Below, piece by piece: positions 16,597-26,847 of a stretch of DNA of 64,000 bases. The notes under the pieces were generated by a model. It saw only the letters and a program-made list of their open reading frames with translations. It was not told the DNA's origin and did no database searches. The DNA comes from Marinovum sp048263515. GTDB taxonomy: Bacteria > Pseudomonadota > Alphaproteobacteria > Rhodobacterales > Rhodobacteraceae. The stretch is from contig NZ_JBLXEC010000008.1 of NCBI RefSeq assembly GCF_048263515.1, positions 93,618 through 157,617 on the forward strand, read 5' to 3'. The position numbers and the translations under genes are program-made. The stretch's first letter is position 1. Each line of letters starts with the position of its first letter.

Positions 16597-17049
16597 TCAC
16601 ATGTGGATGATGTCGTCGAGAATGGCGACCAGCTGCCTGACCTTGTCCTCGCCCAGAGTGGCGGCAACCTCGGCCGAGATCTCGCGCGCCTTGGGCGCAT
16701 TCCTGACAAGCACCTCGTGGCCGGCCGGGGTGATCGCCACGATCTGGCGGCGCCGGTCCTCGGGGTTGGTGCGGCGGCTGACATAGCCCTTTTCGCAGAG
16801 GTTCTGGACGATCCGGGTCTGGCTGGGCATCAGCAGGCTGGAGCGTTCGGCCAGCTTGGTTGCATCCTGGGGGCCGAATTCCTCGAGCACGCGCATGATG
16901 CGCCATTGCTGTTCCGTCAGCCCGGTCACCTGCAGCGCCTCGCGGATCGGCACCATCAGCCGTTCCCGCGCGCGCATCAGGGCGATGGGCAGGGATTGGT
17001 CGGTCGGGGGCAAATCGACGGGGGGTAAATCTGCTGCGTTTTGCATCAT
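16597..17049 (-). CDS. MarR-family regulator, HpaR-like
   Basis: A 150-aa winged-helix regulator. The recognition region LTEQQWRIMRVLEEFGPQDATKLAERSS and the wing NPEDRRRQIVAITPAG are typical of MarR proteins. LTEQQWRIMRVL resembles the HpaR subgroup that represses homoprotocatechuate degradation. No aromatic-catabolism gene lies next to it here, so its target is not evident from this window. The N-terminal 18 residues are Pro/Asp-rich and variable. An imperfect inverted repeat just upstream (17067-17111) may be its own operator. Confidence 0.85.
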   Translation of the reverse strand: MMQNAADLPPVDLPPTDQSLPIALMRARERLMVPIREALQVTGLTEQQWRIMRVLEEFGPQDATKLAERSSLLMPSQTRIVQNLCEKGYVSRRTNPEDRRRQIVAITPAGHEVLVRNAPKAREISAEVAATLGEDKVRQLVAILDDIIHM

Positions 17050-17628
17050 CTGACTTCTTTTTCTTCGAACCGTACCATCGGATCATAAAAATGAGCCCGA
17101 AGGTACCGTTTTTGCTTCCGTTGGCTGCCAGAGGGTAAACAGCAAGGACCTGTGGCCTTGACGCAACCACCTGCAGCGTCACGAGGGACGTTCAGGCACA
17201 CCGGATCCGGAATTCCCGACCGATTAGCGAAATAACCGGCGGTGTGACAGACCGGGGCGGCGGGTTTTGCCCGAACCGCGACACATTGCCATCATCCGAC
17301 CGGTTGCAGGGCAACGATATGATGCGAATCAAAGCGGTTCGGAAATATCGGGTCCGGTCGCCTTCTGCGGACCGGATGGCGGACGATCGCTCCCCCGATC
17401 GCCCGCCGACGGTTCCGTTCCGTGAGTGATGGACCCATTCGGGCCCGAAACGTCCGCCAGGTTCCTGACCGCCCCCGTGTCTCACCGGGATCGCAGTGCG
17501 GCAGAAGCCCCCATGCACAAGGTGTCGCATGGTCGGAACAGTAAATGGAGTGATCCACTTGGATGGCCATATGCCCATAAGGATAGGTGTCCTATACTTT
17601 CGTATAGATCACCCGGTCCGGAGGGTCC
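17050..17628. other. Gene-free intergenic region
   Basis: A 579-bp gap between two minus-strand genes. One open frame on the minus strand (17192-17578) spans much of it, but its product is Arg/Pro-rich, lacks recognisable motifs and has no ribosome site, so I do not call it. Apart from the MarR-proximal dyad there is a small perfect hairpin CTATAC-TTTC-GTATAG (17592-17607), 21 bp beyond the YggS stop. No tRNA-like cloverleaf was recognised. Confidence 0.5.
17067..17111. promoter_or_regulatory. Imperfect dyad upstream of the MarR gene
   Basis: GAACCGTACCATCGG (17067-17081) and CCGAAGGTACCGTTT (17097-17111) form an inverted repeat with two or three mismatches around an AT-rich 15-nt centre, ending 18 bp from the MarR start codon. 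MarR proteins usually bind dyads overlapping their own promoter, so this is a candidate autoregulatory site. Confidence 0.45.
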
Positions 17629-18285
17629 TCAGGCCGGTGTCGGACGCTCGCCGAAGATCGCCGATCCGACGCGGACATGGGTGGCGCCCAGGGCAATCGC
17701 CTCTTCGAAATCGCCGGACATGCCCATCGACAACCCGGTCAGCCCGTTGCGGGCGGCGAACTTGGCCAGCAGGGCGAAATGCAGGCTCGGGGTCTCGTCG
17801 ACCGGCGGGATGCACATCAGCCCGTGCACCGGCAGATCGAGCGCCCGGCAGTCGCTGATGAAGCCGTCGACATCATCGGGCAGAACGCCGGCCTTCTGCG
17901 GCTCTTCGCCGGTGTTGACCTGAACGAAGAGGTCCGGGCAGTGCCCCAGCTCCTGCGCCAGCCGCGCGAGGGTCTGCGCCAGCTTGGGGCGGTCGACGGA
18001 ATGGATCGCCTGGGCCAGCTCCATCGCCTGCCGCGCCTTGTTGGTCTGCAGCGGGCCAATAATGTGCAATTCGATGCCCTCATAGCGCTCGCGGAAGCCC
18101 GGCCATTTGCCGGCAGCCTCCTGCACCCGGTTCTCGCCAAAGACCCTGTGGCCCTGATCGAGGACCGCCGCGACGCGGTCATCGGGCTGCTTCTTGGACA
18201 CGGCGATCAGCTGCGTTGTTCCGGTCTCGCGCCCCGCTGCGGCCTCGGCCTTGTGCATCCGGTCGATGATCTCACTCAGTCCCAC
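17629..18285 (-). CDS. YggS-family pyridoxal phosphate homeostasis protein
   Basis: A 218-aa single-domain, alanine-racemase-fold PLP protein of the YggS/PLPBP family, which keeps free PLP levels in balance rather than catalysing a known reaction. The PLP lysine is in LIAVSKKQ near residue 32. HIIGPLQTNKA, VNTGEEPQKAG and GLSMGMSGDFEEAI are family signatures, as is the C-terminal VRVGSAIFGER. Its start lies 14 nt inside the end of the upstream TPR-sulfotransferase gene, so the two are cotranscribed and probably coupled. Confidence 0.95.
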   Translation of the reverse strand: MGLSEIIDRMHKAEAAAGRETGTTQLIAVSKKQPDDRVAAVLDQGHRVFGENRVQEAAGKWPGFRERYEGIELHIIGPLQTNKARQAMELAQAIHSVDRPKLAQTLARLAQELGHCPDLFVQVNTGEEPQKAGVLPDDVDGFISDCRALDLPVHGLMCIPPVDETPSLHFALLAKFAARNGLTGLSMGMSGDFEEAIALGATHVRVGSAIFGERPTPA

Positions 18286-19729
18286 TGCTGCTGTCCCATG
18301 CTTCGATAAAAGGTTGCATTTCCCTCTCGTAGCGCCGCCATGCGCCGCCAGAGCTCTTGTAGACCGGCCGACGCACCTGCGCGATGCTCAATGTCTTGAC
18401 CGTGCCGCCCTGCTTGTAGAACTCGAGGCACTGCGGCTGCCACGGCAGGTTCAGCCCTTCGACCAGCGCCTGCGCCTGCGCCTCCGGCGCGGCGATCAGG
18501 TCGTCGTAGCTGACCTCCTGCACCGGCACATGCTCTTTCCAGAAGGCGACGATGCGCTCGAACGACCGGATGTAGCGGGCGATATCGGCGAGGTCGTTGG
18601 AATAGCGATGCGTCCCGCCGGCAAAGTGGTTCTTGTAGATCGACAGGGCGATGTCGCGCGGATCGCGCTTGACCACCACCAGCCCGGCGCGCGGCATGGC
18701 GGCGTGCAGATGCCCGAGGATCAGGTGGTTCTGGATCGACTTGTCGGTGATCCTCAACTCGGGCTGCGCCACCCGGGCGCGCGCCTGCGCCGCGTAGCGG
18801 GTGGCGAAGTCCGTCAGCGTCTCGGACGTCATCCCGGCCAGCGGCGCCATCTGCGGCGGCGTGCCGAACAGGCCATAGGCCAGGCGCAGCCCGATCGCCA
18901 GTTCGCCGCCGGCGGTGACGGCGTCATGCGCGCCAAGGATCTGCTCGAACAGCGTGGTGCCGGACCGCGCCATCCCGGTGACGATGATCGGCGCGAAATC
19001 GGTCTCGGCAGGCGGCGGCAGGCGGTCAGAGGCGCGCATGATCCCCGCCACCTCGGCGTCGCGCGCCGCGGGATCATAGGGATAGGCCTTGCGCTGCAGA
19101 CGGTTGGCGATGGTCAGATAGCCGAACACCTTGTCATGGGCGCCGGTCTCTTCCATCGCCTTGGCCAGGGCAAAGCCCAAATGGATGCGGCCGGCCTCGC
19201 TCATCCTGGGATGGGTGAAGAGCTGTTGCATCTTGCGGATCAGCGGGTCGCCCTTGGTCAGACGTTTGCTGCCCAGCCACATGCGGTAGAGCTCGCCACT
19301 GTCTGGCGCGCGGCGCAGTGCCTTGCGAAAGGCCGTGTCGGCGGCCTCGAACTCGCCCAGTTGCTGCAGGTAGAGCGCCTTGTCGGCGAGCGGCTTGGGA
19401 TGGCCCGGTGCCAGCTTGATCAGCGCATCATGGCTGGCCAGCGCGGCGGCGCTGTCGCCGCAGAGCGCCTGCACCTCGGCAAGGGCCTGCAGGATGGTGG
19501 GCTCCTTGGGGCGCAAGGCGCTGGCCTGCTCCAGCAGGTCACGTGCCGTCTCAAGCGCGCCCTGGGCGCGGGCGATGCGGCCGAGGTGGAACAGCGGTTC
19601 GGCGGCCTGGGGCTGGGCCCGGTGCACGTCGCGAAACAGCGCCTCGGCGGCCCCGAGATCGCCGGCGGCCAGACGCTCCTGCGCGGCACGAAACGTGCGG
19701 GCCAACTGGTCTTTCGTCAGGGGCGCCAT
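18272..19729 (-). CDS. Tetratricopeptide-repeat sulfotransferase
   Basis: A 485-aa protein joining N-terminal TPR-like helices (about residues 1-220) to a PAPS-dependent sulfotransferase domain. The 5'-phosphosulfate loop is VTGMARSGTTLFEQ near residue 250. The 3'-phosphate binding region includes VKRDPRDIALSIYKNHF. Proteins of this layout are frequent in Roseobacters, and their acceptor substrate is not established. It is first in a two-gene unit with the YggS gene. The ATG at 19729 lacks a strong ribosome site but no better start is visible. Confidence 0.88.
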   Translation of the reverse strand: MAPLTKDQLARTFRAAQERLAAGDLGAAEALFRDVHRAQPQAAEPLFHLGRIARAQGALETARDLLEQASALRPKEPTILQALAEVQALCGDSAAALASHDALIKLAPGHPKPLADKALYLQQLGEFEAADTAFRKALRRAPDSGELYRMWLGSKRLTKGDPLIRKMQQLFTHPRMSEAGRIHLGFALAKAMEETGAHDKVFGYLTIANRLQRKAYPYDPAARDAEVAGIMRASDRLPPPAETDFAPIIVTGMARSGTTLFEQILGAHDAVTAGGELAIGLRLAYGLFGTPPQMAPLAGMTSETLTDFATRYAAQARARVAQPELRITDKSIQNHLILGHLHAAMPRAGLVVVKRDPRDIALSIYKNHFAGGTHRYSNDLADIARYIRSFERIVAFWKEHVPVQEVSYDDLIAAPEAQAQALVEGLNLPWQPQCLEFYKQGGTVKTLSIAQVRRPVYKSSGGAWRRYEREMQPFIEAWDSSSGTE

Positions 19730-19791
19730 GATCCTCTCGCCATTGCCATGCCGTTTGCTAGCACCGGCCGCAGGGAAAGAAAACGCGGGCG

Positions 19792-19825
19792 CAAAAGAAA
19801 AGAGCGGGCCAGATGGCCCGCTCTT
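19792..19825 (-). terminator. Rho-independent terminator of the porin gene
   Basis: On the minus strand, AAGAGCGGGCC pairs with GGCCCGCTCTT over 11 bp around a 4-nt loop, followed by TTTCTTTTGC. It starts 28 nt after the porin stop codon. Confidence 0.88.
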
Positions 19826-19852
19826 CCCTAAGTCCGAAGACTGGCGTCGTTC

Positions 19853-20890
19853 TTAGAACGACATTGCCAGACCGAGCGAGAACGAGTCGCGGTTCAGGTC
19901 TTTGGTGTTGGTCGCCGAAACTGCGAGGTCGTTGACGGTGCTGTGACCGTAACCTGCTTTGGCCGACAGGCCGCCGCCGAGGTCGTAGGACGCTGCGATG
20001 CCGAAGCCCGACGCGGTTGCGTCGCCATCGTCGTCAGCGAACACACCGTAGTTCACGCCAACTGCCAGAGCGTTCATCTCGTAGCCGAGACCGATTGCGC
20101 TGTGGCTGGACTCGGTGCCGTCGATGTCCATACGGGTGTGGTTGACACCCATTTTCAGGCCGTTGGCCAGGGTCGCGTCAACCGACACACCGGTCAGCTT
20201 CTGGTCCACGCTGCCGACGGGGGGGACGGCCGCGGCATTTGACCTGGTTTCACCAGCTTGGTGACCGATGCCGAAGCCCACGGAAACGCCGGAGAACTCA
20301 CCGGAGTAACGAACACCAACACCCCAGACGGGTTTGTCGGAACCGCGGTCGTCGATTTCGGTCGACAGCGATGCGGTCAGGCCGGAGAAGGCATAGTCGA
20401 AGCGAGCGATCTGACCGTCCTGGGTGCCGTCGAAGCCGGCGTTGCCCGAGAAACCAGCGTGCGCGGTTTCGTCGTCGTTGATCGAGCCGGCCGCCAGGTT
20501 GACTTCCTGCATGACTTTGTCGAATGCGCCGTCGGTGTCGCCCATGGTCAGGGTCGCGCCGCCTGCGGAGACGAAGATGGTCTCGCCGCCTTGGGTGGTG
20601 TTGCCGAATGCGCCGTTTTCGTCCAGATCAACGGTTGCACCGAAGGTCAGGCCGTTGTCGGCGGTGCCGGACATTGCGAAGCTGACGTCCACGTCGGTGT
20701 GGAACTGGGGCTCCATCTCGGTTTCGCTCCAGAAGCCAGCGCCGTTCTGAGTGAGCGTGTTGCCACCGATGACACCCATCTCGGCCCAGCCGGTGATGTT
20801 GACGGTGCCGGGGCCGGAACCCGTGACTTCTGCCGAAGCGAAGGTTGCGGTTGCGACCAGTGCGGTGGTTGCAAACAGAATGTTTTTCAT
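19853..20890 (-). CDS. Outer-membrane porin (Rhodobacter type)
   Basis: A 345-aa general porin forming a 16-stranded outer-membrane beta-barrel. A cleavable signal peptide (MKNILFATTALVATATFASA) precedes a chain rich in Gly, Asp and alternating aromatic residues, ending in phenylalanine (SLGLAMSF), the usual C-terminal barrel signature. The start at 20890 was chosen over an in-frame upstream ATG because GAGGG lies 5 nt before it and the signal peptide then begins with MKNI. Base composition is less GC-rich than its neighbours, which is common for highly expressed porins. It has its own terminator and no cotranscribed partner. Confidence 0.93.
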   Translation of the reverse strand: MKNILFATTALVATATFASAEVTGSGPGTVNITGWAEMGVIGGNTLTQNGAGFWSETEMEPQFHTDVDVSFAMSGTADNGLTFGATVDLDENGAFGNTTQGGETIFVSAGGATLTMGDTDGAFDKVMQEVNLAAGSINDDETAHAGFSGNAGFDGTQDGQIARFDYAFSGLTASLSTEIDDRGSDKPVWGVGVRYSGEFSGVSVGFGIGHQAGETRSNAAAVPPVGSVDQKLTGVSVDATLANGLKMGVNHTRMDIDGTESSHSAIGLGYEMNALAVGVNYGVFADDDGDATASGFGIAASYDLGGGLSAKAGYGHSTVNDLAVSATNTKDLNRDSFSLGLAMSF

Positions 20891-21187
20891 TGTTTCCCTC
20901 ATGTGTCTTGTGCACGTACCAAACCGGTCGCCCGGCCTTGATGAGCCTCTCTTGCACCCTCAGGCCCTACCGATGCAAGCGCGTGCCGAAACTGTGGCGG
21001 CAACAAGGCCATGAGTGATGCGCTTTTGTCACAAGAAATCCCGCCCCGGGCGATGGCCCTGATACCGAGGTCATCCCGAGCGGCAAGATCGCCGGATTGG
21101 GTTTGCGAATGAGGATCTTGTCGTCTTTGGCCCCGGCTTGTATTGAGGGGCCTGACGTCACCGAAACCTATCGGCCAGGAGCGCTTG

Positions 21188-21673
21188 ATGACCGCCACTT
21201 CCCCAAAAGCCGCGATTCTCCTGGCTGCCGCCCTGCTTGTCCTGACGGCTTGTGGGGCACGGTTCAGCCCCGGGCAGGACCCCGACGAGGTTCTGAACCA
21301 GGAAATCTACGGTGACCGGGGCGCGCCGCGCTCGACGCTGTGGGATTTCTTTCGCGGACCGCAGGACCGGTCGCGCGTGGGGCGCGTGAACAAGTACATC
21401 TGGAATGCCTCGCTCGAGGTGCTGGATTTTCTGCCGGTCGAGTCCGTCGATCCCTTTACCGGGGTGATCGTCACCGGCTACGGCACCCCGCCGGGCGGCG
21501 GCCGTGCCTATCGCGCCACGGTCTATGTGACCGATCCGGCGCTTGATGCCCGCTCGCTCAACCTCGCCCTGCAGACCCGCGCCGGGCCGGTCTCGGCCGA
21601 AACCGCGCGCGCCATCGAGGACGCCATCCTGACCCGGGCGCGGCAGCTGCGGGCACTGGACAAGCGGCTCTGA
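21188..21673 (+). CDS. DUF3576 domain-containing lipoprotein
   Basis: A 161-aa predicted lipoprotein. The signal sequence ends in the lipobox LTAC, giving a lipidated Cys near residue 21. The body (SRVGRVNKYIWNASLEVLDFLP and TGYGTPPGGGRAYRATVYV) matches the alphaproteobacterial DUF3576 family, which is of unknown function and presumed periplasmic. The start at 21188 is preceded by CCAGGAGCGCTTG, a good ribosome site; the frame is open further upstream but that extension lacks one. Downstream are three copies of a short hairpin repeat. Confidence 0.88.
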   Translation: MTATSPKAAILLAAALLVLTACGARFSPGQDPDEVLNQEIYGDRGAPRSTLWDFFRGPQDRSRVGRVNKYIWNASLEVLDFLPVESVDPFTGVIVTGYGTPPGGGRAYRATVYVTDPALDARSLNLALQTRAGPVSAETARAIEDAILTRARQLRALDKRL

Positions 21674-21701
21674 GCTGACGCTCGTTTCCGACAGAATCTG
21701 A

Positions 21702-21793
21702 TTTCGCCACACCTGCACGTGTCGGCATCGTTCATTTTTCGCCACGCCTGCGCGTGTCGGCAGCTTGGATTTTCGCCACGCCTGCGCGTGTCG
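21702..21793 (+). repeat. Three copies of a CACGCCTGCGCGTG hairpin repeat
   Basis: The unit TTTCGCCACGCCTGCGCGTG begins at 21702 (as a variant), 21737 and 21771, spaced 35 and 34 bp. In copies 2 and 3 CACGC and GCGTG form a 5-bp stem around CTGC. The array follows the DUF3576 stop by about 30 bp. Confidence 0.8.
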
Positions 21794-21863
21794 ACGGGCC
21801 GGGGGCTGCGCCCCCGGTTTTTGTGCGCCGGCCAGAGGTTGCGCTTGGGGGGAGGGTCGGACC

Positions 21864-21898
21864 GGGGGCCTTGCCCCCGGACCCCCAGCGGTATTTGG
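21864..21898 (-). repeat. Conserved intergenic element, inverted copy
   Basis: On the minus strand CCAAATACCGCTGGGGG is followed by a GGGGGCAAGGCCCCC hairpin, the same order as at 4486-4535 and 54468-54514 with a diverged middle. It lies between the convergent ends of the DUF3576 and agmatinase-family genes. Confidence 0.55.
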
Positions 21899-21950
21899 AA
21901 AGAGAAGAAGAGGGGGCGGAGCGCGGGGCGTTCGGGGTCGGAGCCCGGGG

Positions 21951-22901
21951 TCAGGCGGTCATGATGCAGAGCAGTTCGAACATGATCGAGACGCCGAGCC
22001 AGGCGGTGGCGCCGCTGGCGTCGAAGGGTGGCGAGACCTCGACCAGGTCGGCGCCAACGACGTCGAGCCCGGCGAGGCCGCGGACCACCTGAAGGGCCTG
22101 GAAGGAATTCGGGCCGCCGACCTCCGGCGTGCCGGTGCCGGGGGCGAAGGCCGGGTCGACGAAATCGATGTCGTAGCTGACGTAGACCGGGGCCTCGCCG
22201 ACGATCTCGCAGGCCTCGGCCATGACATCGGTGACGCCGCGGGCGAAGAATTCCTCGATCGGGATGACGCGGACGCCCACCGCCTTGGCAAAATCGCGGT
22301 CCTCGAAATCATAGGCGGTGCCGCGGATGCCGATCTGCACCACCCGGGTGGGATCGAGCAGCTCTTCCTCGATGGCGCGGCGGAACGGCGTGCCATGGGT
22401 GTACATCGTTCCGCCGAAATAGCTGTGGAAGAGGTCGGTATGGGCGTCGAAATGCACCATGCCCAACGGGCCATCCTCGGCCAGGGCGCGCAGCACCGGC
22501 AGCGAGGTCAGGTGATCGCCACCGGCCGTCAGTGGGCGAATGCCGGCGGGTGCCAGCCGCTGGTAGAAGGCGGTGATCCGGTCGAGGCTGTCGTCGATAT
22601 CGGCCGGATTGATGCCGACATCACCGAGATCGGCGCAATTGGCGGCCTCGAAGGGACGGCGGCGGGTGGCGGCATTCTCGGCGCGGATCATCGTCGAGGC
22701 GTCGCGCAGCTGGCGCGGCCCGTGGCGCGGGCCCGGCCGGTTGGTGGTGCCGCTGTCCCAGGGCACGCCGATCAGCCCGATGTCGACCTCGTCGAACCGC
22801 GGATGGCCCGGCGGGACCACCGGCAGGCGCATGAAGCTCGGCACACCGGCAAAGCGCGGCAGCTCCATGCCGGAGACGGGGGTGAAGAAATCCTGTGTCA
22901 T
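21951..22901 (-). CDS. speB: Agmatinase-family ureohydrolase
   Basis: A 316-aa binuclear manganese enzyme of the arginase/agmatinase family, hydrolysing a guanidino compound to urea plus an amine. Metal ligands lie in AGGDHLTSLP, HFDAHTDLFH and SYDIDFVDPAFAPGTGTPEVGG. The last motif fits agmatinase-like enzymes, but guanidinobutyrase and related members share it, so substrate is uncertain. It is last in an operon: its start lies 1 nt after the NlpC/P60 stop, which itself overlaps the leucyl aminopeptidase gene. Confidence 0.88.
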   Translation of the reverse strand: MTQDFFTPVSGMELPRFAGVPSFMRLPVVPPGHPRFDEVDIGLIGVPWDSGTTNRPGPRHGPRQLRDASTMIRAENAATRRRPFEAANCADLGDVGINPADIDDSLDRITAFYQRLAPAGIRPLTAGGDHLTSLPVLRALAEDGPLGMVHFDAHTDLFHSYFGGTMYTHGTPFRRAIEEELLDPTRVVQIGIRGTAYDFEDRDFAKAVGVRVIPIEEFFARGVTDVMAEACEIVGEAPVYVSYDIDFVDPAFAPGTGTPEVGGPNSFQALQVVRGLAGLDVVGADLVEVSPPFDASGATAWLGVSIMFELLCIMTA

Positions 22902-22902
22902 C

Positions 22903-23771
22903 TCAGGGCCTTTCCAGTCGGGCGCGGCGGGTGACCGGGCCGCCGCCCTGGCGTGCGATCCGGGTGATGGCGGCGGTCAGCGGCTCATGCGCCACCGCCA
23001 TGTGATGTGCGTTGGCATGCAGCAGGAGGTCGGGGCCGGCGACCCAGCCGACGTGGCCTTTCCAGAACAGCAGGTCGCCGCGTTGCAGCGGCGTCTCCTC
23101 TGCCAGGGTCTCGCCCAGCGCCGCCTCCTGCAGGTCTGAATCGCCGGGGCAGGGAATGCCGCAGGCGAGGCAGCCGGCCTCGACCAGACCGGAGCAATCG
23201 ATGCCGGAGGCGGAATTGCCGCCCCAGAGGTAAGGCGTGCCGAGCAGGCGCTCGGCGACGGCGACCGGGTCGGGCTCTCGCGCCGCCAGTGGCGTCAGGT
23301 GGGCGCTGGGCACCCAGACCCAGGCCGGGTCGCTCTCGGCACCGGCGAACATGGCGATTTCGGTCCAGTCGCCGCTCGCGCCGCGCACGGTGACCAGCGA
23401 TCCGTGCGACAGCAGCGAGACCTCGTTGCGCGCCTTCAGCTCCGGCGCCGTCTTGGAATAGGTCAGCCGCGCTGCGACCCTGTGCGTAGGAGCAGGCCTG
23501 CCCCGGGCCAGGAAGATCGTGTCGACATGGCCGACATAGCCGTTGTGCTCGCAGTAGCCAAAGGCCATGCGGCCGCGCAGGTCGAGTACCCGGAAGCTCT
23601 GGCCCAGCAGCAGCTCGCGCTCGCGTCTCAGCCCCTCGGCATCGCTCACCACTGCCTTGCCGGCGATCACCTGCCAGCTTTCGCCCTCGGTAAAGCGCTC
23701 GGCCGCGACCTGCCCCGCAAGCGAGGCATGGGCCACGCGGCCGTTGGATTTCAGCACCCTGGGGTCGCTGA

Positions 23772-23775
<4 letters not shown>
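22903..23775 (-). CDS. NlpC/P60 family cysteine peptidase with SH3 domains
   Basis: A 290-aa protein with bacterial SH3-like segments (about residues 1-165) followed by an NlpC/P60 domain. The catalytic Cys is in SGIDCSGLVEAG, preceded by GTPYLWGGNS, and the His is in FWKGHVGWV. Such enzymes cut D-Glu-diamino acid bonds in peptidoglycan or free muropeptides. No signal peptide is visible, so it may act in the cytoplasm on recycled peptides; that would suit its neighbour, a leucyl aminopeptidase, with which it shares a 4-bp ATGA overlap. The role in recycling is inference. Confidence 0.9.
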
Positions 23776-25184
<1,409 letters not shown>

Positions 25185-25287
25185 GGCGGGGTACTCCGGC
25201 GAATGGGTTTCGCCGCAGCCTATCCTGCCCGTTCGCACCTGCAAGAGCAGAGGTGCCTTTGCGTCGCGTCGCCCGGCCCTGCCCGGC

Positions 25288-25680
25288 CTAGATCATGAAT
25301 TCCTGCAGGTCCCAGATCGCGGTGAGCGAGCCATCGCCGGTGCGCGCCAGCCGCGACAGCGTGGCGGCCATCGCCACCGCATCGTTCTGGTCGATGCAGG
25401 TGCAGACATCGCGCGCCACCTCTGACAGGGCGATCATGCCGATCTGATCGGCGATCTTCGCCAGAGAGCGCAGACATTTGCGCATCTCTGCCAGGTCGCC
25501 GCGCTTGTGCAGCTTGTTGGCATAGGACATGCGCACCGCGATCTCTTCGAGCGCGCGGCAGACCACATCCTCGGCGCCGACGTCGCCCATGCGTTGATAA
25601 AGTTCCTCGATCCGTCGCTGATCGAGCCTGACACCTTCTCGGTATGCGAGCATTTGTACCTGTTCCACGGTTCCCACCAT
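25288..25680 (-). CDS. Conserved hypothetical protein, all-helical
   Basis: I do not recognise this 130-aa protein by function. It is predicted soluble and almost wholly helical, with two Cys-containing stretches (KCLRSLAKIADQIGMIAL and VCTCIDQNDAVAMAATLSRLAR). The helical pattern is reminiscent of small four-helix signalling proteins, but no phosphotransfer histidine is clear. The ATG at 25680 is almost touching GAGGA, so translation may begin a few codons downstream (GTG, or ATG at 25653). It ends about 100 bp from the leucyl aminopeptidase start and is divergent from carbonic anhydrase. Confidence 0.7.
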   Translation of the reverse strand: MVGTVEQVQMLAYREGVRLDQRRIEELYQRMGDVGAEDVVCRALEEIAVRMSYANKLHKRGDLAEMRKCLRSLAKIADQIGMIALSEVARDVCTCIDQNDAVAMAATLSRLARTGDGSLTAIWDLQEFMI

Positions 25681-25817
25681 TCCTCACGCCCCCACGGCTG
25701 GGACCATCATGGCGTCAAATCATTTGCGAAACCTTGAGGCAGTTGCATTATTTCGCTCGAATTCGCGGCAGTTCGCGCGTATTACCCTGCGGCAGAATGA
25801 CTGACGGGAGACCGCCG

Positions 25818-26471
25818 ATGGAACATGCGAAAAGCCTGCCGAAGTACCTGGTGCAACGCTACCAGGGATGGAAAGCCACCGATTACGCCGAAAACGCCGC
25901 CTGGTACCGCCGACTGGCAACCGAGGGGCAGCGGCCCCGCGCCATGGTGATTTCCTGCTGTGACAGCCGGGTTCATGTGACCTCGATCTTCGGGGCGGAC
26001 ACCGGCGAATTCTTCATTCACCGCAATATCGCCAACCTGGTGCCGCCCTATGCGCCCGACGGCGCCAACCACGGCACCTCGGCGGCGGTGGAATATGCCG
26101 TCACCGCGCTCAAGGTCGCGCATCTGATCGTGCTGGGACATTCGCAATGTGGCGGGGTGCAGGGCTGCATCGACATGTGCAACGGCAAGGCGCCGGAACT
26201 GGAGAAACCCAATTCCTTTGTCGGGCGCTGGATGGACATCCTTCGTCCCGGATACGAGTCGGTGAAGTCGGCGCCCGAGGGCGAGGAGCAGTCGCGCGCG
26301 CTGGAGAAACGGTCGGTGGTGATCTCGCTCGAGAACCTGATGACCTTCCCCTTCGTCGAAGAGCGCGTCAAGACCGGTGAGCTGTCGCTGCACGGGCTCT
26401 GGACCGGCATCGGCGAGGGCGCGCTCGAGGAATACAACCCGGCATCGGACCAGTTCCGCCCGGTGGGCTGA
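25818..26471 (+). CDS. Beta-class carbonic anhydrase
   Basis: A 217-aa zinc enzyme interconverting CO2 and bicarbonate in the cytoplasm. Zinc ligands are C47 in CCDSRV, H108 and C111 in GHSQCGGV. D49 and R51 form the usual gating dyad. GTSAAVEYAV is also typical. ATG at 25818 follows GGGAG at 8 nt; an ATG 21 nt upstream is in frame but poorly placed. No partner gene follows in the same direction for about 500 bp. Confidence 0.96.
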   Translation: MEHAKSLPKYLVQRYQGWKATDYAENAAWYRRLATEGQRPRAMVISCCDSRVHVTSIFGADTGEFFIHRNIANLVPPYAPDGANHGTSAAVEYAVTALKVAHLIVLGHSQCGGVQGCIDMCNGKAPELEKPNSFVGRWMDILRPGYESVKSAPEGEEQSRALEKRSVVISLENLMTFPFVEERVKTGELSLHGLWTGIGEGALEEYNPASDQFRPVG

Positions 26472-26493
26472 CCCGCAAGAGGCGCGGGCCGGA

Positions 26494-26847
26494 TCAGGCG
26501 AGAATGACGCCCCGGCCCATGCCATCGCGCGAGGCCAGAACCTTGGCGCGACCGAGCCGCTGGCTCAGCGCCCGCAGCGGATGACCGAGGAACTTGCACG
26601 AGCAGATCCGCTCGCCGCTGTTTCGGTCGGTCAGCACCAGACGCCCCTGATAGAAGCCGAGGCCGAAGCCCTTGCTTGCCAGCTTGCGGCGCAGATTGGC
26701 CCAGCTTGTTGCCTGTTGGAACACCGGCGCGAGCATCGCGCGCAGCAGAACACCGGTTTCGCAATCGAGCCGATTGCTACTCTCGGACCCGCGCCAGCGC
26801 ACCTCTGAGGGGCTGGCCTTGGCGGGGATTTCTATGTGTTTCATCAT
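26494..26847 (-). CDS. Hypothetical protein sharing a domain with the divergent neighbour
   Basis: A 117-aa protein I cannot name. Residues about 45-100 (SWANLRRKLASKGFGLGFY, GRLVLTDRNSGERICSCK, FLGHPLRALSQRLG) align with the C-terminal domain of the divergent gene at 27023. The pattern W-x2-L-x3-L-x3-G-x-x-L, G-x-L-x-L-x-D and L-G-x5-L-x2-R resembles a small domain I have seen at the ends of relaxases; this is a weak resemblance. Start: AGGAGG is 8 nt before the ATG at 26847 and only 2 nt before the ATG at 26853, so 26847 is preferred. Confidence 0.7.
   Translation of the reverse strand: MMKHIEIPAKASPSEVRWRGSESSNRLDCETGVLLRAMLAPVFQQATSWANLRRKLASKGFGLGFYQGRLVLTDRNSGERICSCKFLGHPLRALSQRLGRAKVLASRDGMGRGVILA

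Noticed and set aside
17192..17578. 128-aa frame in the 579-bp gap before the YggS gene
   Set aside because: Arg/Pro-rich composition, no ribosome site, no homology that I recognise.
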